Assembly (NCBI GenBank): GCA_905221615.1
Contig: CAJNDT010004913.1
Location: forward strand, 62,001 to 126,000
Source of the DNA: Symbiodinium sp. CCMP2592
Lineage: Eukaryota; Sar; Dinophyceae; Suessiales; Symbiodiniaceae
DNA length: 64,000 nucleotides
Direction of reading: 5' to 3'
The notes below the pieces were generated by a model. That model was given only the letters and a program-made list of their open reading frames with translations, was not told the origin of the DNA and searched no databases. The translations under genes and the position numbers were made by a program. Below, piece by piece: positions 18,524-29,542 of this stretch; the stretch's first letter is position 1; every line of letters begins with the position of its first letter.

Positions 18524-18637
18524 GGGTTTAGGGTTTATAAGGGTTTAGGGTTTATAAGGGTTTAGGGTTTATAAGGGTTTAGGGTTTATAAGGGTTTAGG
18601 GTTTATAAGTTATAAGGGTTTAGGGTTTAGGGTTTAG
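18524..18637. repeat. 17-bp higher-order telomere-derived tandem array
   Basis: Five exact copies of GGGTTTAGGGTTTATAA (18524-18608), followed by degenerate TTTAGGG units to 18637. Confidence 0.92.
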
Positions 18638-19002
18638 CCCAAGCACAGAAATGCGAACTAACTGTGCGATCAAACACCACAAACCCTGCTGGACCTCGCG
18701 GTCGACAACGAAGCCGTCGCTGAGAACTACAATTTCCAGGCTACTGAGGCGTCGGACAATAGGGTTTTAGGAGAAAAAAGAGGGCAGTTCAGGCTTTTTG
18801 TCTCATAAGTACACACTGACACACTAGGTAACAATATTGCCTAATGCCCAAATAAACTCATGTCCCTCTGTTCTCACACCCTGAAGAAAGCCGCGCACTC
18901 CTAAACCTCCAATTTCCCAAACCCCTGAGTATAGGGGCCTTCATAGTATATAAACCGCAACCCTGCGAACTCTCAACACCTGAACCCTGAGCAACATAAG
19001 TA

Positions 19003-19102
19003 GGTAGTTGTCAAAATAGGGGTCCCCTTTTCGGTACCCTACATAATGAATGCCGTATCATAATAGGGACCCCAAAAAGGGACCCTAATTTTGACAACCG
19101 CC
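19003..19102. mobile_element. MITE, GGGTGGTTGTCAAAAT family with AAGT duplication
   Basis: Arms GTAGTTGTCAAAAT and ATTTTGACAACCGCCC, interior with paired GGTACC-like and AGGGACC segments. AAGT occurs directly outside each end, a 4-bp target duplication. Confidence 0.8.
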
Positions 19103-19216
19103 CAAGTCTCCCTTCCCTCCCCTGCCTTTGGAGGGGGCCCCGGAGGCCGCAGTCCAGGACCCGGACCAGCCTGCTTTTGGGGACCGGTAGTTGATTTGAA
19201 ATTTTGAGGGTCCAAC

Positions 19217-19317
19217 GGTTGATGATAGAAATCCTGCATGACCCATAATAAGGAATATACCTAATAATTCCCATAGTTTAGGGTCCTTACGGTAATGCAG
19301 GATTTATATCATCAACC
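19217..19317. mobile_element. MITE, GGTTGATGATATAAATCCTGCAT family
   Basis: Arms GGTTGATGATAGAAATCCTG and CAGGATTTATATCATCAACC bound ACCCATAATAAGGAATATAC, a core shared with copies at 22260, 26376 and 28948. Confidence 0.8.
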
Positions 19318-20070
19318 AAGTACTCCCTATTATAGGACTTTCGGGCCATTTTAGGCACCAAAAACCATAAATAAGGACTACTTGGACCCTTAGGGGAAGC
19401 GATTGACATTTCTGATTTTCGAGTTCTTCGCGTGTGAAGACTTTGGGGTTCCGAATGGCTTAGAGCTTGGATGTAAGGCTTCAGTCGTATGACTGTCTGG
19501 GGACGAAAAAGTTCGCTCTTTTCTGGGGTCGAGCTCAACATCTCTGCCTTACGGTATCTTAGAGTCTTAGAAGCGAAAGGCTAACATGGCTTGGGGATGA
19601 CGGCTGCAGGTCAAAAGCTCGGAATCTTCCTGAAGCGTGAGGAGGCACGCGGCAAACACAACAAAGGCTTTATTTTGGAAGAAGGAGGGTATAGAGCAGG
19701 GCTTAATTCAGTCAACGGCTCTGGATTTGGGGAGCGACCCTATAGCTGCAGAGGGAATGTAACCGAAAAGAACACCCAAACCCGCCTCTGAAAGGTGCTA
19801 CACCCAAGAAGAACCCAAGAGCCCTAAACCTAAACCCATAACCTAATCCAAGCTTGTCCCGGACGCTGCCCACTGTAGTAAGGCTGCTCCCAAAAGTTGC
19901 TCAAAAAGACTCTAAACTCTAACGTTTTGGTAACCCACAAAGAAAACACAGCACACGAACCGGAAGTCTTTCGCCTGATTTTGGGCTCCTGACTGAAGCC
20001 CAGCCTTTTCCCAATCAAACACGCTCGAACACCGCAACAACCCTGATCTTTGAGGGCTATGGGGCTGAAT

Positions 20071-20165
20071 GCCCTAAGCCCTAAACCCCCCTAAACCCTT
20101 GCAACCCTAAACCCCCGCAAACCCTAAACCCCCCTTAAACCCTACGCCCTAAACCCTAAACCCTA
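20071..20165. repeat. Telomere-like tract, mixed CCCTAAA/CCCCTAAA
   Basis: C-strand units with variable C number and short interruptions. Confidence 0.8.
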
Positions 20166-20355
20166 CTCAATCTCCTGTGCACAACATCCCGAGATCGCCT
20201 GGCTCGGGTTCTTGGGCGGAGGACCCGGTGGTGTGCCTGCCACCTTCACTGCGAGGCTCCAACAACCGCAAAATCATGTCTTGTGTATGTGCATAATTAT
20301 ACATAAACCAACATGCATGCACATACGTAAGTAGGTGCTTGTAAAACAATAAAGT

Positions 20356-20436
20356 ATCACATTACGTTGCGCTGCATTGCATTATATTACCTTGCATTAC
20401 CTTACATTATACTGCGTTGCATTATATTACATTACA
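20356..20436. repeat. Degenerate TGCAT/TACAT pentamer array
   Basis: Alternating ATTAC, GTTGC, CTGCA and TTACAT pentamers, an imperfect short tandem repeat. Confidence 0.6.
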
Positions 20437-20586
20437 TCCGCAAGTCCGATGCTCAAAAGTTGATCACCCAATGCAATCCCAAGCCCCGCCCGGGTGGCGT
20501 ACCTTCTGGAGCCCTGCGTTCGGAGGGCCAGGTGGTCGCTGCTTCATCATGGCCTGTCCGTGAAATTACAGGGCTTGCAGGGTTTA

Positions 20587-20692
20587 CCATAGGGCCCTTA
20601 ATGATTAGAGTAGGGTTTTGGGGCTCATTATACTATAACTCTAAAAAAGGAACCCCCAAAACTGTATAGGTAGTTGTTTAAGCCCCTATACT
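20587..20692. mobile_element. MITE, CTATAGGGGCCTTAATAATTAG family, TA-flanked
   Basis: Arms CCATAGGGCCCTTAATGATTAG and a pairing TTTAAGCCCCTATAC, interior GGGGCTCATTATACTATAAC...GGAACCCCC. TA lies outside both ends. Confidence 0.75.
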
Positions 20693-20830
20693 AGGTGGCT
20701 TCGGCTCACAGGGTTCGGCTTCGACATAGAAGGCTGCTTTCTTTGGTTTAGGAGCTTGCGGCCTCGGAGCTGAACGCCAAATCCGAGGATGACAACACAA
20801 AAGAAATCCCGAAATTGGACACAAGTCCAG

Positions 20831-20920
20831 CCTTAACCCTGAAGGACCTACCTTTTAAGGACTCATGTAAGGAATTCATAATAAGGAAACCTTAAAAAGG
20901 TAGGTTATTCAGGGTTAAGG
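20831..20920. mobile_element. 90-bp foldback element, CCTTAACCCTGAA ends
   Basis: CCTTAACCCTGAA at one end and TTCAGGGTTAAGG at the other. Inside, CCTACCTTTTAAGG pairs with CCTTAAAAAGGTAGG. It is the only copy seen here. Confidence 0.7.
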
Positions 20921-21443
20921 AGAGCCTTAAGTCCAAAACCTCCGGGAAGCCCCGAAGCCTGAGCCCTTGGGTTCACTCGCCCAGCGAGGCTGCAAGGTCA
21001 GGCTTGGCAACTTGGTATAGTAGTGCTATGCATGCATTAAGTCGCCGATGCCAGCCATTTCGGAAATACTCGCCCTACTGTTGCTTTAGTACAGCTCTCC
21101 TACCTGCACGACCTTACCACCACCACCACCGCCGCCGCCACTGTTTGTTCTTATAGGCCTTTGTCATAGCTAGCTATATCAGCATGTTCACCGCCCCTGC
21201 TTCAAGCCGTTTTTCCCGTACACCTTGTAGTTTGATCCAGAGATCTGTAAACGACCCTGGAGCCCCAGCTGCCCCCACCCCACACTCAACACCCAAACCT
21301 CCCCGAAAACAGCAAATCCCTCACACCCAACATCCAAATTCTTGCTAAAGGGCGGTTCAGCTTCATATCTCCGCGCAAAGCCCATACCCCGACTAATGAA
21401 TCCAAACCTCAAAAACACCGAAACACAAACTTCCCAAATCTAA

Positions 21444-21550
21444 GCCCTCAACCCCTGCTTTCTTAGAGGGCTTTTATAAAAACCCTCTATGCAAAACCCT
21501 CTATGGGTTTTTTCTAAACAAACCCTCTATGCCCTCAACCCCTGCTTTCT
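21444..21550. repeat. 20-bp direct repeat flanking a 67-bp insert
   Basis: GCCCTCAACCCCTGCTTTCT is exact at 21444-21463 and 21531-21550. The insert has three ACCCTCTATG units and a hairpin (AGAGGG with CCCTCT). Confidence 0.8.
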
Positions 21551-21910
21551 CATCTTCGAAGCCTCAGAAGTCCCACTGACCCCTCGAGTCTCCTCCGGCG
21601 GAGGGCCCTTCGCTGGAGGCCCCGGAGGTGCCTTAGGCTTCGGGAGGACCCAAAAAGGTAGATCCCCTAATCTGCGGCTTTATAGAAGGTGTGTAGGGTT
21701 TGGGTCCGGAGTTTTGGCGGGTTTCGGGCGGGTTTTGAACGGGTTTTGACAGGGTTTCGCTTTTGCTCCTGTAAGAATAAGAAATGCTTCGGGCTCTCGC
21801 GGAACAGCAAATTTGCAATGAAAAGACATTTTTCGCATCATGCTTATTGTTATTGTCATGACTCTGCCATCCGAACCGTTCAACACACACCTTCTATTTA
21901 TCATTTGCTT

Positions 21911-21985
21911 GAGGGTTTAGGGTTTGGGGTTTAGGGTTGGGGTTTAGGGTTGAGGGTTGATGGTTTAGGGTCTATAGGGTTGTAG
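21911..21985. repeat. Telomere-like tract (TTTAGGG/TTTGGGG)
   Basis: G-strand units alternating GGGTTTAGGG, GGGGTTT and GGGTTGA. Confidence 0.8.
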
Positions 21986-22029
21986 ATCCCCTAATTCGGG
22001 GCTTTAGGGTTTAGGGCTGAGGATCTGGA

Positions 22030-22103
22030 AAGTAGATCCCCTAATGTGGGGCCCTATACTACTAGGGGTACTTCCTAGGAACCCCCATGAAGGGATCTAC
22101 TTT
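22030..22103. mobile_element. Small foldback, AAGTAGATCCC ends
   Basis: AAGTAGATCCCCTAATG pairs with GGGATCTACTTT over 74 bp. Related half ends TAGATCCCCTAAT occur at 21659 and 21983. Confidence 0.55.
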
Positions 22104-22175
22104 GCTGTTCTTGCGGCTCTTTTTCTTGGCTCAGGGCATCAGGGTTCAGAAGGTGGGGGGAGTTTCAGGGTCATT

Positions 22176-22330
22176 CGGTTGATGATATAAATCCTGAATT
22201 TCCTTTAAAGGGATCGATAAGGGTACCTTTAAGGGATCTATAGGGTTTTTAGGGTTTAGGATGATATAAATCCTGCATGACCCATAATAAGGAATATACC
22301 ATAATTCCCATAGTTTAGGGTCCTCAACCG
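22176..22330. repeat. Two left halves of GGTTGATGATATAAATCC elements in a row
   Basis: GTTGATGATATAAATCCTGAAT at about 22178 and ATGATATAAATCCTGCATG at 22261. The second has the full core but no closing arm. A TTTAGGG run sits directly between them. Confidence 0.6.
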
Positions 22331-22404
22331 TTGTTTTAAAGGGCGGGGTTGAGGACCGAGCTTCTGGATTCGGGATTTCGGAACGCGTGGCTTCAGGGTC
22401 TGAG

Positions 22405-22460
22405 GAATTTAGGGGTTTAGGTTTGGGGTTTAGGGTTTGGGGTTTAGGGTTTAGGGTACT
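22405..22460. repeat. Telomere-like tract
   Basis: G-strand GGGGTTTAGGG units. Confidence 0.8.
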
Positions 22461-22756
22461 TCAAGGCTTTCGAATTGAGGAATTGTGTCGAGGCGTGCAG
22501 GGCTTCGTGGCCAACACCGTCTCGGCGCAAATTGCAATGGTCCCCTACACCCTAAACCCTGGTCATCACAATCCCTCAGCGCTTGTCAAAAGCGGTTTGT
22601 GGAACTCGCACCACCTGTAACCCTAAACCCTAAACTCTAAACCCTGAACTCTAAACCCGAAAAAAATTCGAACCTGCAGGCTCGAGGACTTGAGAATTGC
22701 GGTTCGCGGCCCCGGGATCCCTCAAGATCCCCAAGCTCGAAATCTGGCGTGACGTA

Positions 22757-22850
22757 TTTCGGAGAATTAGGGGTGTCTTATTCTGGGATGCTTATAATAA
22801 GGATCCTACTATTTACGGGTACTATATTAGAGTCCCCTATCTTCGAGAAA
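22757..22850. mobile_element. Diverged MITE, GTTTCCGAAAAT family
   Basis: TTTCGGAGAATTAGGGG pairs with CCCCTATCTTCGAGAAA. The core GGATCCTACTATTTACGGGT matches the family. Confidence 0.6.
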
Positions 22851-22928
22851 GCTCTGCAACTTCTGAGGCAGGCTACAACAGCCCACAAGCTGTGGCCGCA
22901 GCCATGTGATAATCGTTTTGCAGGATTG

Positions 22929-23057
22929 TAAACCCTAAACCCCTTAACCCCTGAGGCCATTAAGCCCTAAGCCCCTTAACCCCTGAACCCCTAAACCCCC
23001 TAAACCCCCTTAACCCCTTAACCCCCTAAATCCCCTTAACCCCCCTAGACCCCTAAA
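22929..23057. repeat. Telomere-like tract, CCCCTTAA/CCCCTAAA variants
   Basis: About 130 bp of C-strand variants with 3-5 C per unit. Confidence 0.8.
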
Positions 23058-24257
23058 GCTATCGCTCAAAAGATCCAAGCCGACTTGGAGGTTCATGGGT
23101 AGTTGTAAGGGTTCCTTTAAAGGCCCCTTTATAAAGGGATCTATAGGGATTCTATGAAGGGTATAGCCGGGTATAGGGTTTTGGGTTCATGGGTAGTAAG
23201 ATAAGTATAGCTATAACCCATAACATTAGGGGACTTATAACCCTACTTATAACTACCTATAAGGACCCCGGAAGCAGGCAAGTGGCTATGAAGCCCATGT
23301 TCATCATCTGCTGCGCGAAGTCTGCCTGCTGCTAAGTCTTTCTTCGACATACGAACCTGAGAATACACGCCGTCACTCCGCAACAGACCCTAAACTTCAA
23401 TCCCCAAAGGGCTGTTTCCCTGTTTTGAAGGGCGTTTTCGCTCGATTCTTAACAGAGGGTTTCAAGAAACGTCCTGTAAAGACACATTCAGCTGGTGCAC
23501 TGTTCGTTTATTCCGCAACCAGAATGTCTTCTCGACCGGTCCGGGATTTTCAGGATCGGCCTTGCAGAAAAATGTAGAGGTGTCCCACACCAGCGAACCA
23601 CCAACCCCTGCTAGGCTAGCTAAGCCTTAACCAATGATGCACCAAAGCCCATTGGGCCCAAACTCAAGCCTAAGCCTCAAACGATTTAAACCTAAACCCG
23701 TGCCTTATTCAGGCATAAGCGAACCCTCGAGCCCCAAGTCTACAAAACCCTGCAGAACTTCAAATGGTCACCCTGTGGCTTTACGCACTCTTTTGTTGCA
23801 CCCTCCTTGTTGCTCTGAATCTGCGGTAAGTGGCCCTTAGTTCGGGACGGAAATGAAATCTAACACAAGGCTCACAAGGTGCTGCTCCGCTGCCTACCCG
23901 GCTAGAGCCGCTTGAGGCTACGGCGACCGGGAAGAACGACCAACTTCGGCAACGCATGGGCCCGAACAGCATTCAGCAATACCTTCTTTTAACTTTAAAG
24001 CCCATAAGCCCCACAAACTTGGAACGCAAGAACACGATAGAGTGTTACGGCTTCACCCCGACGCCAACCTCTAAACCCTGAAACCCGACTCCCCACACCC
24101 CTAAACGCTCAGTGTCCTAAACCATGTCAAACTCGGACACTAACTCTGCCATGCCTGCGACTGTGGGAGACCGCCACCTCGGTTTGTGAGTATCGGCTCT
24201 GTTGTTGGGGTGTGGGGCGGCTTGGGGCTATTAGGCTGTAGGGTTGAGAGGTAGATC

Positions 24258-24369
24258 TTAGAAGCTGCCCCCACCCTGTAATAGTGACTATAAGGACTAT
24301 ATTAGGGCCCCATTATATTACTATTATATTCCTATTATACCACTATTACAGGGTGGGGGCCCCTTCTAA
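24258..24369. mobile_element. 112-bp MITE with 8-bp target duplication (GGTAGATC)
   Basis: Ends TTAGAAGC and CTTCTAA, with inner arms CCCCCACCCTGTAATAGTG and CACTATTACAGGGTGGGGG. GGTAGATC stands at 24250-24257 and again at 24370-24377. Another 112-bp copy lies at 55809-55920. An 8-bp duplication fits hAT-like and some other superfamilies; no transposase was seen. Confidence 0.93.
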
Positions 24370-24732
24370 GGTAGATCGACGACTTTGGGTGGAGGCTTCC
24401 CGGTTCCGCCGCGCAGTTGCAACGGCTCCGGAGCTTGGATGTCTACTCGCGAATCAGGTCCAGGTCTTTCCGAGATCACGGCCTCAAAAACTTTATCAAC
24501 TTTTGGGGAGTATAGTGTACTATCAAATATACTACATGGATAGGAAGACGGATTTTGTCTACTTACCGGAATCCCACATTTAAAGCAAACCCTAAACCCT
24601 AAACATTAAAACACAAAAAAAACTAGCAGGAAACTCAACCCAAAAGCTGAACCCCCAAAGCCCTGGTCCTAAAAGGGCCCCTTTTTTTGCCCTAGACCTT
24701 CAACCCTCAAGGCCAATGCCAAAGGCTACTTC

Positions 24733-24928
24733 ACAGAGAGCCCAATACCCCTTACTTAAGGAATACGGAATACCTAGGGCCTAGGTAGGGTTCCTTTAAG
24801 GGATCTATAGGTACTATAGGGTTTAGGGTTTAAGGGGCCAGTACCCCTTAATTCAGAAATATAGCTTAAATCATAATATGATTCCCCTTATTATTTAAGG
24901 TCTATTCCTCAATTAAGCGGGTATTGGG
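24733..24928. mobile_element. AATACCCCTTAATTAAGG element interrupted by other repeats
   Basis: Outer arms GAGAGCCCAATACCCCTTA and TTAAGCGGGTATTGGGC. The interior holds a second left end (GTACCCCTTAATTCAG) after a GGGATCTATAGG unit and a short TTTAGGG run, so it is nested or rearranged. Confidence 0.6.
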
Positions 24929-25779
24929 CAAAGCCTCAAGCAACCGGAAACCCGAAACCCTCAAAGCTTAATCCCATGATGCAGGAACATTACTTCTAAC
25001 CGTGCATTTTGTGGTTCTTATTATGAACCCAAATATGGAGTTTATAGGGACCCTACGAAAAGGTAGGGTTTGGTAGGTTAAGGTATATTAACAAGCCACC
25101 GAGACCAAGAGAGTCAAGCCGCCGAAGCAAGGGAGCTTTGGCATCGGTGGTGGCCCTGGTGGCCTGGTAAGCTCAACAGCTACAGGGTCTACCTGTGGCT
25201 CCAGTATCCTTAGACCTCGGGCATGCTCTTATAACGCTTTAGAAAAGTTTTCCGGAGATTACTGCTTAGAAAATTTATGCATTATGGAGGAATTTGGACT
25301 TTATGACCATACACCGAGTAGTGAAAGTTCCTTAACCGAGTATTTTCAACCGCAGGGGATGTATTTTCGAATTGTAATTACATGGTTGCAGTAGGCTACT
25401 GGGGGATAAGGGTGTTTAACATGTATGGCCCAGCTGAGGGTTCTTCAGTGTCTGAGATGCACCACTGCAATGTCTAGACTTGAGATGTGTGATTGCCCAG
25501 GCTTCCATGCAGGAACAAGAAAATTCAGGGTTCAGGGTCTTCCTCAGCATGGCGATCGAAATCACTGCCACCCCAAACACCAAGCCCAGTCAGGAGCCAG
25601 ACCCACTCGAAGGCCCAGGAAAGCCCGGCAGCAGACCTGCTGTGATTCGGATTCCGGAAACTCTGAGCTCAGGGTTTGCGATGCCTGGCGAACACCCGCT
25701 GCAAAAACAAATCCTTGCCATGGGGTAGGGCACTTGTCTCAACTGAGGGGTTGAAGCACGGTTATGGCATGGCGGAATA

Positions 25780-25908
25780 ACCCTAACCCCAAACCCCTAA
25801 ACCCTAAACCCCTAAACCCTTAAACCCCTAAACCCTTAAACCCCTAAACCCCTAAACCCCTAACCCTTAAACCCCTAAACCCCAAAAACCTAAACCCTAA
25901 ACCTTAAC
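25780..25908. repeat. Telomere-like tract, CCCCTAAACCCTTAAA variants
   Basis: About 130 bp of C-strand units, mostly 7- and 8-mers. Confidence 0.85.
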
Positions 25909-25914
25909 CGAAGT

Positions 25915-26045
25915 GCGGCCAGTGGAGTGTTGGCTACCCATATAACTACTATTACTACCATTCTTCCATTTTTCCACTAACCAAAGGATTAAGGCCCCTA
26001 TATTATAGTAACCCTTATGGTAACCGTGGCCAGTGGAGTGCTGGC
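25915..26045. repeat. 21-bp direct repeat flanking an insert with a MITE end
   Basis: GCGGCCAGTGGAGTGTTGGCT (25915-25935) recurs as GTGGCCAGTGGAGTGCTGGCT (26025-26045). The roughly 90-bp insert carries TTAAGGCCCCTATATTATAG, an end of the CTATAGGGGCC family. Confidence 0.75.
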
Positions 26046-26126
26046 TTGTCGGAATAACCGACCCGGAGCCGGCGGAAGGAGTCCCGGACTCGAGGGTTCG
26101 GCTCTTAGGGTCTCGAAGTCTGGAAG

Positions 26127-26246
26127 GTTTAGGGGTTAAGGGTTTAGGGATTTTAGGGTTTAGGGGTTTAGGGGTTTAGGGTTTAGGGGTTTAAGGGTTT
26201 AGGGTTTGAGGGGTTTAAGGGTTGAAGGTTTAGGGGTTTAGGGTTG
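26127..26246. repeat. Telomere-like tract, G strand
   Basis: TTTAGGG, TTTAGGGG and TTTAAGGG variants. Confidence 0.85.
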
Positions 26247-26375
26247 AAGATCGAGGTCTCTGAAGGCATCCAGTGGCAAAAACAACCCTACCCGAATGGA
26301 ACACGTAGAGCTCCTCCTTCCTCCTTTCGTCGGCACTTCTGGAGAATCCTGCCCCTGAGCCCTTCTCGTTGATAC

Positions 26376-26487
26376 GGTTGATGATATATATCATGCATGA
26401 CCCGTAATAAGATATATACCATAACTCCCACAGTTTAGGGACCTTAAGGTAATGCGGGATATATATATATATATATATATTGTCAAC
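26376..26487. mobile_element. GGTTGATGATATAAATCC MITE with one arm turned into (AT)n
   Basis: The left arm GGTTGATGATATATATC and core are intact. The right arm, ATGCAGGATTTATATCATCAACC in the 19217-19317 copy, is here GCGGGAT, then (AT)n at 26461-26481, then TGTCAAC. Confidence 0.75.
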
Positions 26488-26980
26488 AGATACCGCATCC
26501 TTTTTTGAGCGATCGGCAACCTTGCGGTTTCACGTCCGCGAGGTGTTGGTGCTGGCCAACCGTAGTTGCAACTAGGCCTATGTACATACGATGACTTATC
26601 TTAGCCATATGACGACGTAGCTACCGTGTGCAAACTCTTCACTGCGACCCTAGCCAGCACGAAGCCAGTAGTCCGTTCCTTTTTCAAGTGCGGCTCTGAC
26701 CGCTACCACTGCAGGGATGTGTCGTTGAAAAGCGACTGCAGCTCCAGGATGTAAGGTTCGTAGAAGTTGCGGAGAAGCTGCCGCGACTCCTCTGTCATGG
26801 CTACCTTAGCTCGGCTTTGCTTTTATTCGGAGTTAAGGTTGTGGGTCTGAAGCTGTCTGGGGAAGTCGGTGTCTTTGGAAATACATTACTGGAAAAGCTC
26901 TCATGGGTTCGGGCCATTAAAAGCAGTCTATGCAAACCACCGTCCGTGCAGGGACCAGCTCCAAGGAAAGACTTGAGACT

Positions 26981-27042
26981 TTCGGGATTTGCGGAGTTTA
27001 GGCGTTCACGTTTCGGGATTTGCGGAGTTTAGGCGTTCACGT
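26981..27042. repeat. 31-bp exact tandem duplication
   Basis: A unit starting TTCGGGATTTGCGGAG is present at 26981-27011 and 27012-27042 without mismatch. Confidence 0.95.
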
Positions 27043-27068
27043 TGTGGGTACCGAGACCACCTGGATGA

Positions 27069-27172
27069 TGTAGGAACCTGATTAAGAAATCGTGGGCCTC
27101 TATTTGGGCTCCTTATATGAATCCTACTATTTTGGGGTTACAGGCCCGGGTTTTCTTAATCAGGTTCCTACA
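27069..27172. mobile_element. MITE, TGTAGGAACCTGATTAAGAA family
   Basis: Arms TGTAGGAACCTGATTAAGAA and TTCTTAATCAGGTTCCTACA, 104 bp. A second copy at 50932 is interrupted by telomere repeats. Confidence 0.85.
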
Positions 27173-28594
27173 CTAGTGTTCTTACCTGAAAGAAGCAAGA
27201 GCCAGTCTCCCACGCCAGGCGAGAACCGACCTGCCACAGACTTATCTTCAACAAGCCCTAGGAGCATGTCTTATAATACTTAATACCTTATCCGCAAGGA
27301 TCCGAAGGTCTAAGCAGAATCGGTGTGAGGTCCTAGTGCCGTGCGCGACTGTTGGGGCATTAGGACCCGTAGGGTATGCGACCAGAAAATCCCTTCGGCT
27401 TGATACTTCCGGAGTCCGGCACCCGAATACCTTGCTGGTTCTCTTAATTCTCAGCCTTCCAACCCTGAACCCAAAACCTAAACCTTTAAGCCCTAAACCC
27501 TAAATCCCTAAACCTTAAACCCTATTCCACCCCTACCACTCAACTTTACATGCGATTCAGTGAAGATTCGTAGCTCGAAGGGCGGCCAGAGTCGAGACCT
27601 GAGAGTGCTTGCTTAGAGGGATTTCGGGCTTTCCCAGCGGTTTAGGGAATTAGGGTTTGCTGATCGGCTTTAAGATTCTAGGGCTGAGGCTTTGCTTCGG
27701 GACTTGGAATGTTAGGGTTGAAGATCTTGGGTTTTCAAGCTAGGCAGGTTCTGCAACGGGTTTCCGTGAGGAGTTGCTTTGCTAGAGGTTCACCTTAAAC
27801 ATGAAGGTATATACACTTTTTCCTGCTAGCCAGCTTCACTTGGGAGATATGCTGAAAACTTTTCGAGTTATGTCGGGACTTCCATCCACAGAGCCCTCAA
27901 GCTGTAGGAGTATCCGGATCCTTTCCGTAACATTTCCTCTAAGCCGTCCTCCGTTAAGAGTCTTCCGTGTATCAGCCCTCTGTCATTCAAGAAACCCAGT
28001 GTTTTGAAGAAGGTCTGGCATCTTTTCTGCGAAAGTGCTCCCGGAAATCTAGCTGTGATGCTACGCTCGGACCCGAAAGACCTTCAAAGCCTTCAGCTCG
28101 AAATCCGCACCCAAACCCAAGTCCTGGACGCTAACCGAAGCCTAAGCCGAATGGTAAACCGTGAAAACTCCGAAACCGCGAGCCCCAACCCCCCAAGCCC
28201 TTCTGGTAAGTAGGCCCTCCAAAACCACTTTCAATGTCGAACGCCCGGAACCGCCCAAAGCGCCTAAACATCACGTAACAAACCGCAGAACACGGTTCAG
28301 GGTTAAGGCCTTAGAAAAAGCCCTAAACATCCTCAACCGTAAACCAGCAACAAAAGCCTCAAGCACAAGCTCAAAAACCACGGAGTGTAAGAGCTTTCGA
28401 CACAAACGCATAGATTTTACAGATCTGCCCCAAGCCCTAAACTTTAAACCAACCAAGCAACAACTAAACCCCCGAAAGCCATAGCACTTTCACCCCTAAG
28501 ACCCGAGCCCTAAACCAGCTAAACAACACCTAAACCCGAAACCCATGAACCCTAAAACCCATAAGCCCTATATCACAAGCCCCAAACCCACAAA

Positions 28595-29440
28595 ACTTCT
28601 GTGCTATACTGTTTTGGGGTTCGTTATGATAACTATACTATAAAGGGCCCGAGACCCTCTTCTAATTATGAAGGCCCCTATACTATAGAACCCTACTATA
28701 GATCCCTTATAGAGCCCTTTGAAGAGACCCTGTTCTATTAAGGCCGCTATGGTAGCCCTATAATTTCTATTTTGGAAGGGTTCCTTATGATATTTATTAG
28801 ATCCCTTATAGTCCCATTAAAGGAACCCTGTCATAATTATTAAGGCCCCTAAACTATAGAACCCTACTATAGATCCCTTATAGAGCCCTTTAAAGGACCC
28901 CTTAAACAGGAACCCCTATTCTAATTATTAAGGCCCCTAGAGTAACACCCATGAACATAAACCCTGCATGACCCATAATAAGGAATATACCATGGTTCCC
29001 CTAGTTTAGGGTCCTTAAGGTAATGCAGGATTTATATCATCACCCTAAACCCAAAACCCCAAAGCCCTATAGATCCCTTAAAGGGAAGCCCTTAAAGGTA
29101 CCCCTATAGATCCCTTTACTTTGTAGGTTAAGGTATGTTAATAATTAAGGCCTCTATATTGCAGAACCCTACTATAGATCCCTTATAGAGCCCTTTAAAG
29201 GAAGCTTACTCTAATTATTAAGGCCCCTAGAGTAACCTAATAATTACTATTTCGGAAGAGTTCCTTATGACATTTACTAGATCCCTTATAGTCCCCTTTA
29301 AGGAACCCTGTTCTAATTATTAAGGCCCCTAGATTAACACCCATGAACATAAATCCTGCATGACCCATAATAAGGACCCTATAGATCCCTTAAAGGGAAC
29401 CCCTTAAAGGTACCCTATAGATCCCTTTACACCCATGAAC
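28595..29440. repeat. Nested composite of several foldback families
   Basis: At least three blocks share CTACTATAGATCCCTTATAGAGCCC and TTAAGGCCCCTA strings (about 28680, 28850 and 29150). They are interleaved with a complete GGTTGATGATATAAATCC-type element at 28948-29043 and a half copy at about 29340. It looks like repeated insertion of elements into one another. Confidence 0.7.
28948..29043. mobile_element. GGTTGATGATATAAATCC-family MITE inside the composite
   Basis: Core ACCCATAATAAGGAATATAC and closing arm ATGCAGGATTTATATCATCA. The left arm is diverged (CCATGAACATAAACCCTGC). Confidence 0.65.
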
Positions 29441-29542
29441 ATTTCCGCTCTCGCGCCTGGAGCCCAGAGGTGCTCCGACTCGCTGGAGGCCTTCGGCAGC
29501 TCCTCGGGGCATTTCGAAACAACCGGGGTTTTTCGTGGTTTT

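Larger units (their letters stand above)
14161..24240. other. Gene-free repeat block A
   Basis: I see no supportable gene here. The block holds telomere-like tracts and foldback elements (listed separately) in unique-looking DNA of ordinary composition. Small open frames are short, unrelated to known proteins and often cross CCCTAAA tracts. Confidence 0.6.
24241..28594. other. Gene-free repeat block B
   Basis: No gene can be supported. It contains telomere-like tracts, several foldback elements and a 31-bp tandem duplication, all listed. Open frames of 60-110 codons (for example 25425-25754 and 28161-28484) have no recognisable domain and are compositionally like the flanks. Confidence 0.6.

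Noticed and set aside
22929-26246. CRISPR-like regularly spaced repeats
   Set aside because: Units are telomere-like 7-8-mers without unique spacers of constant size.
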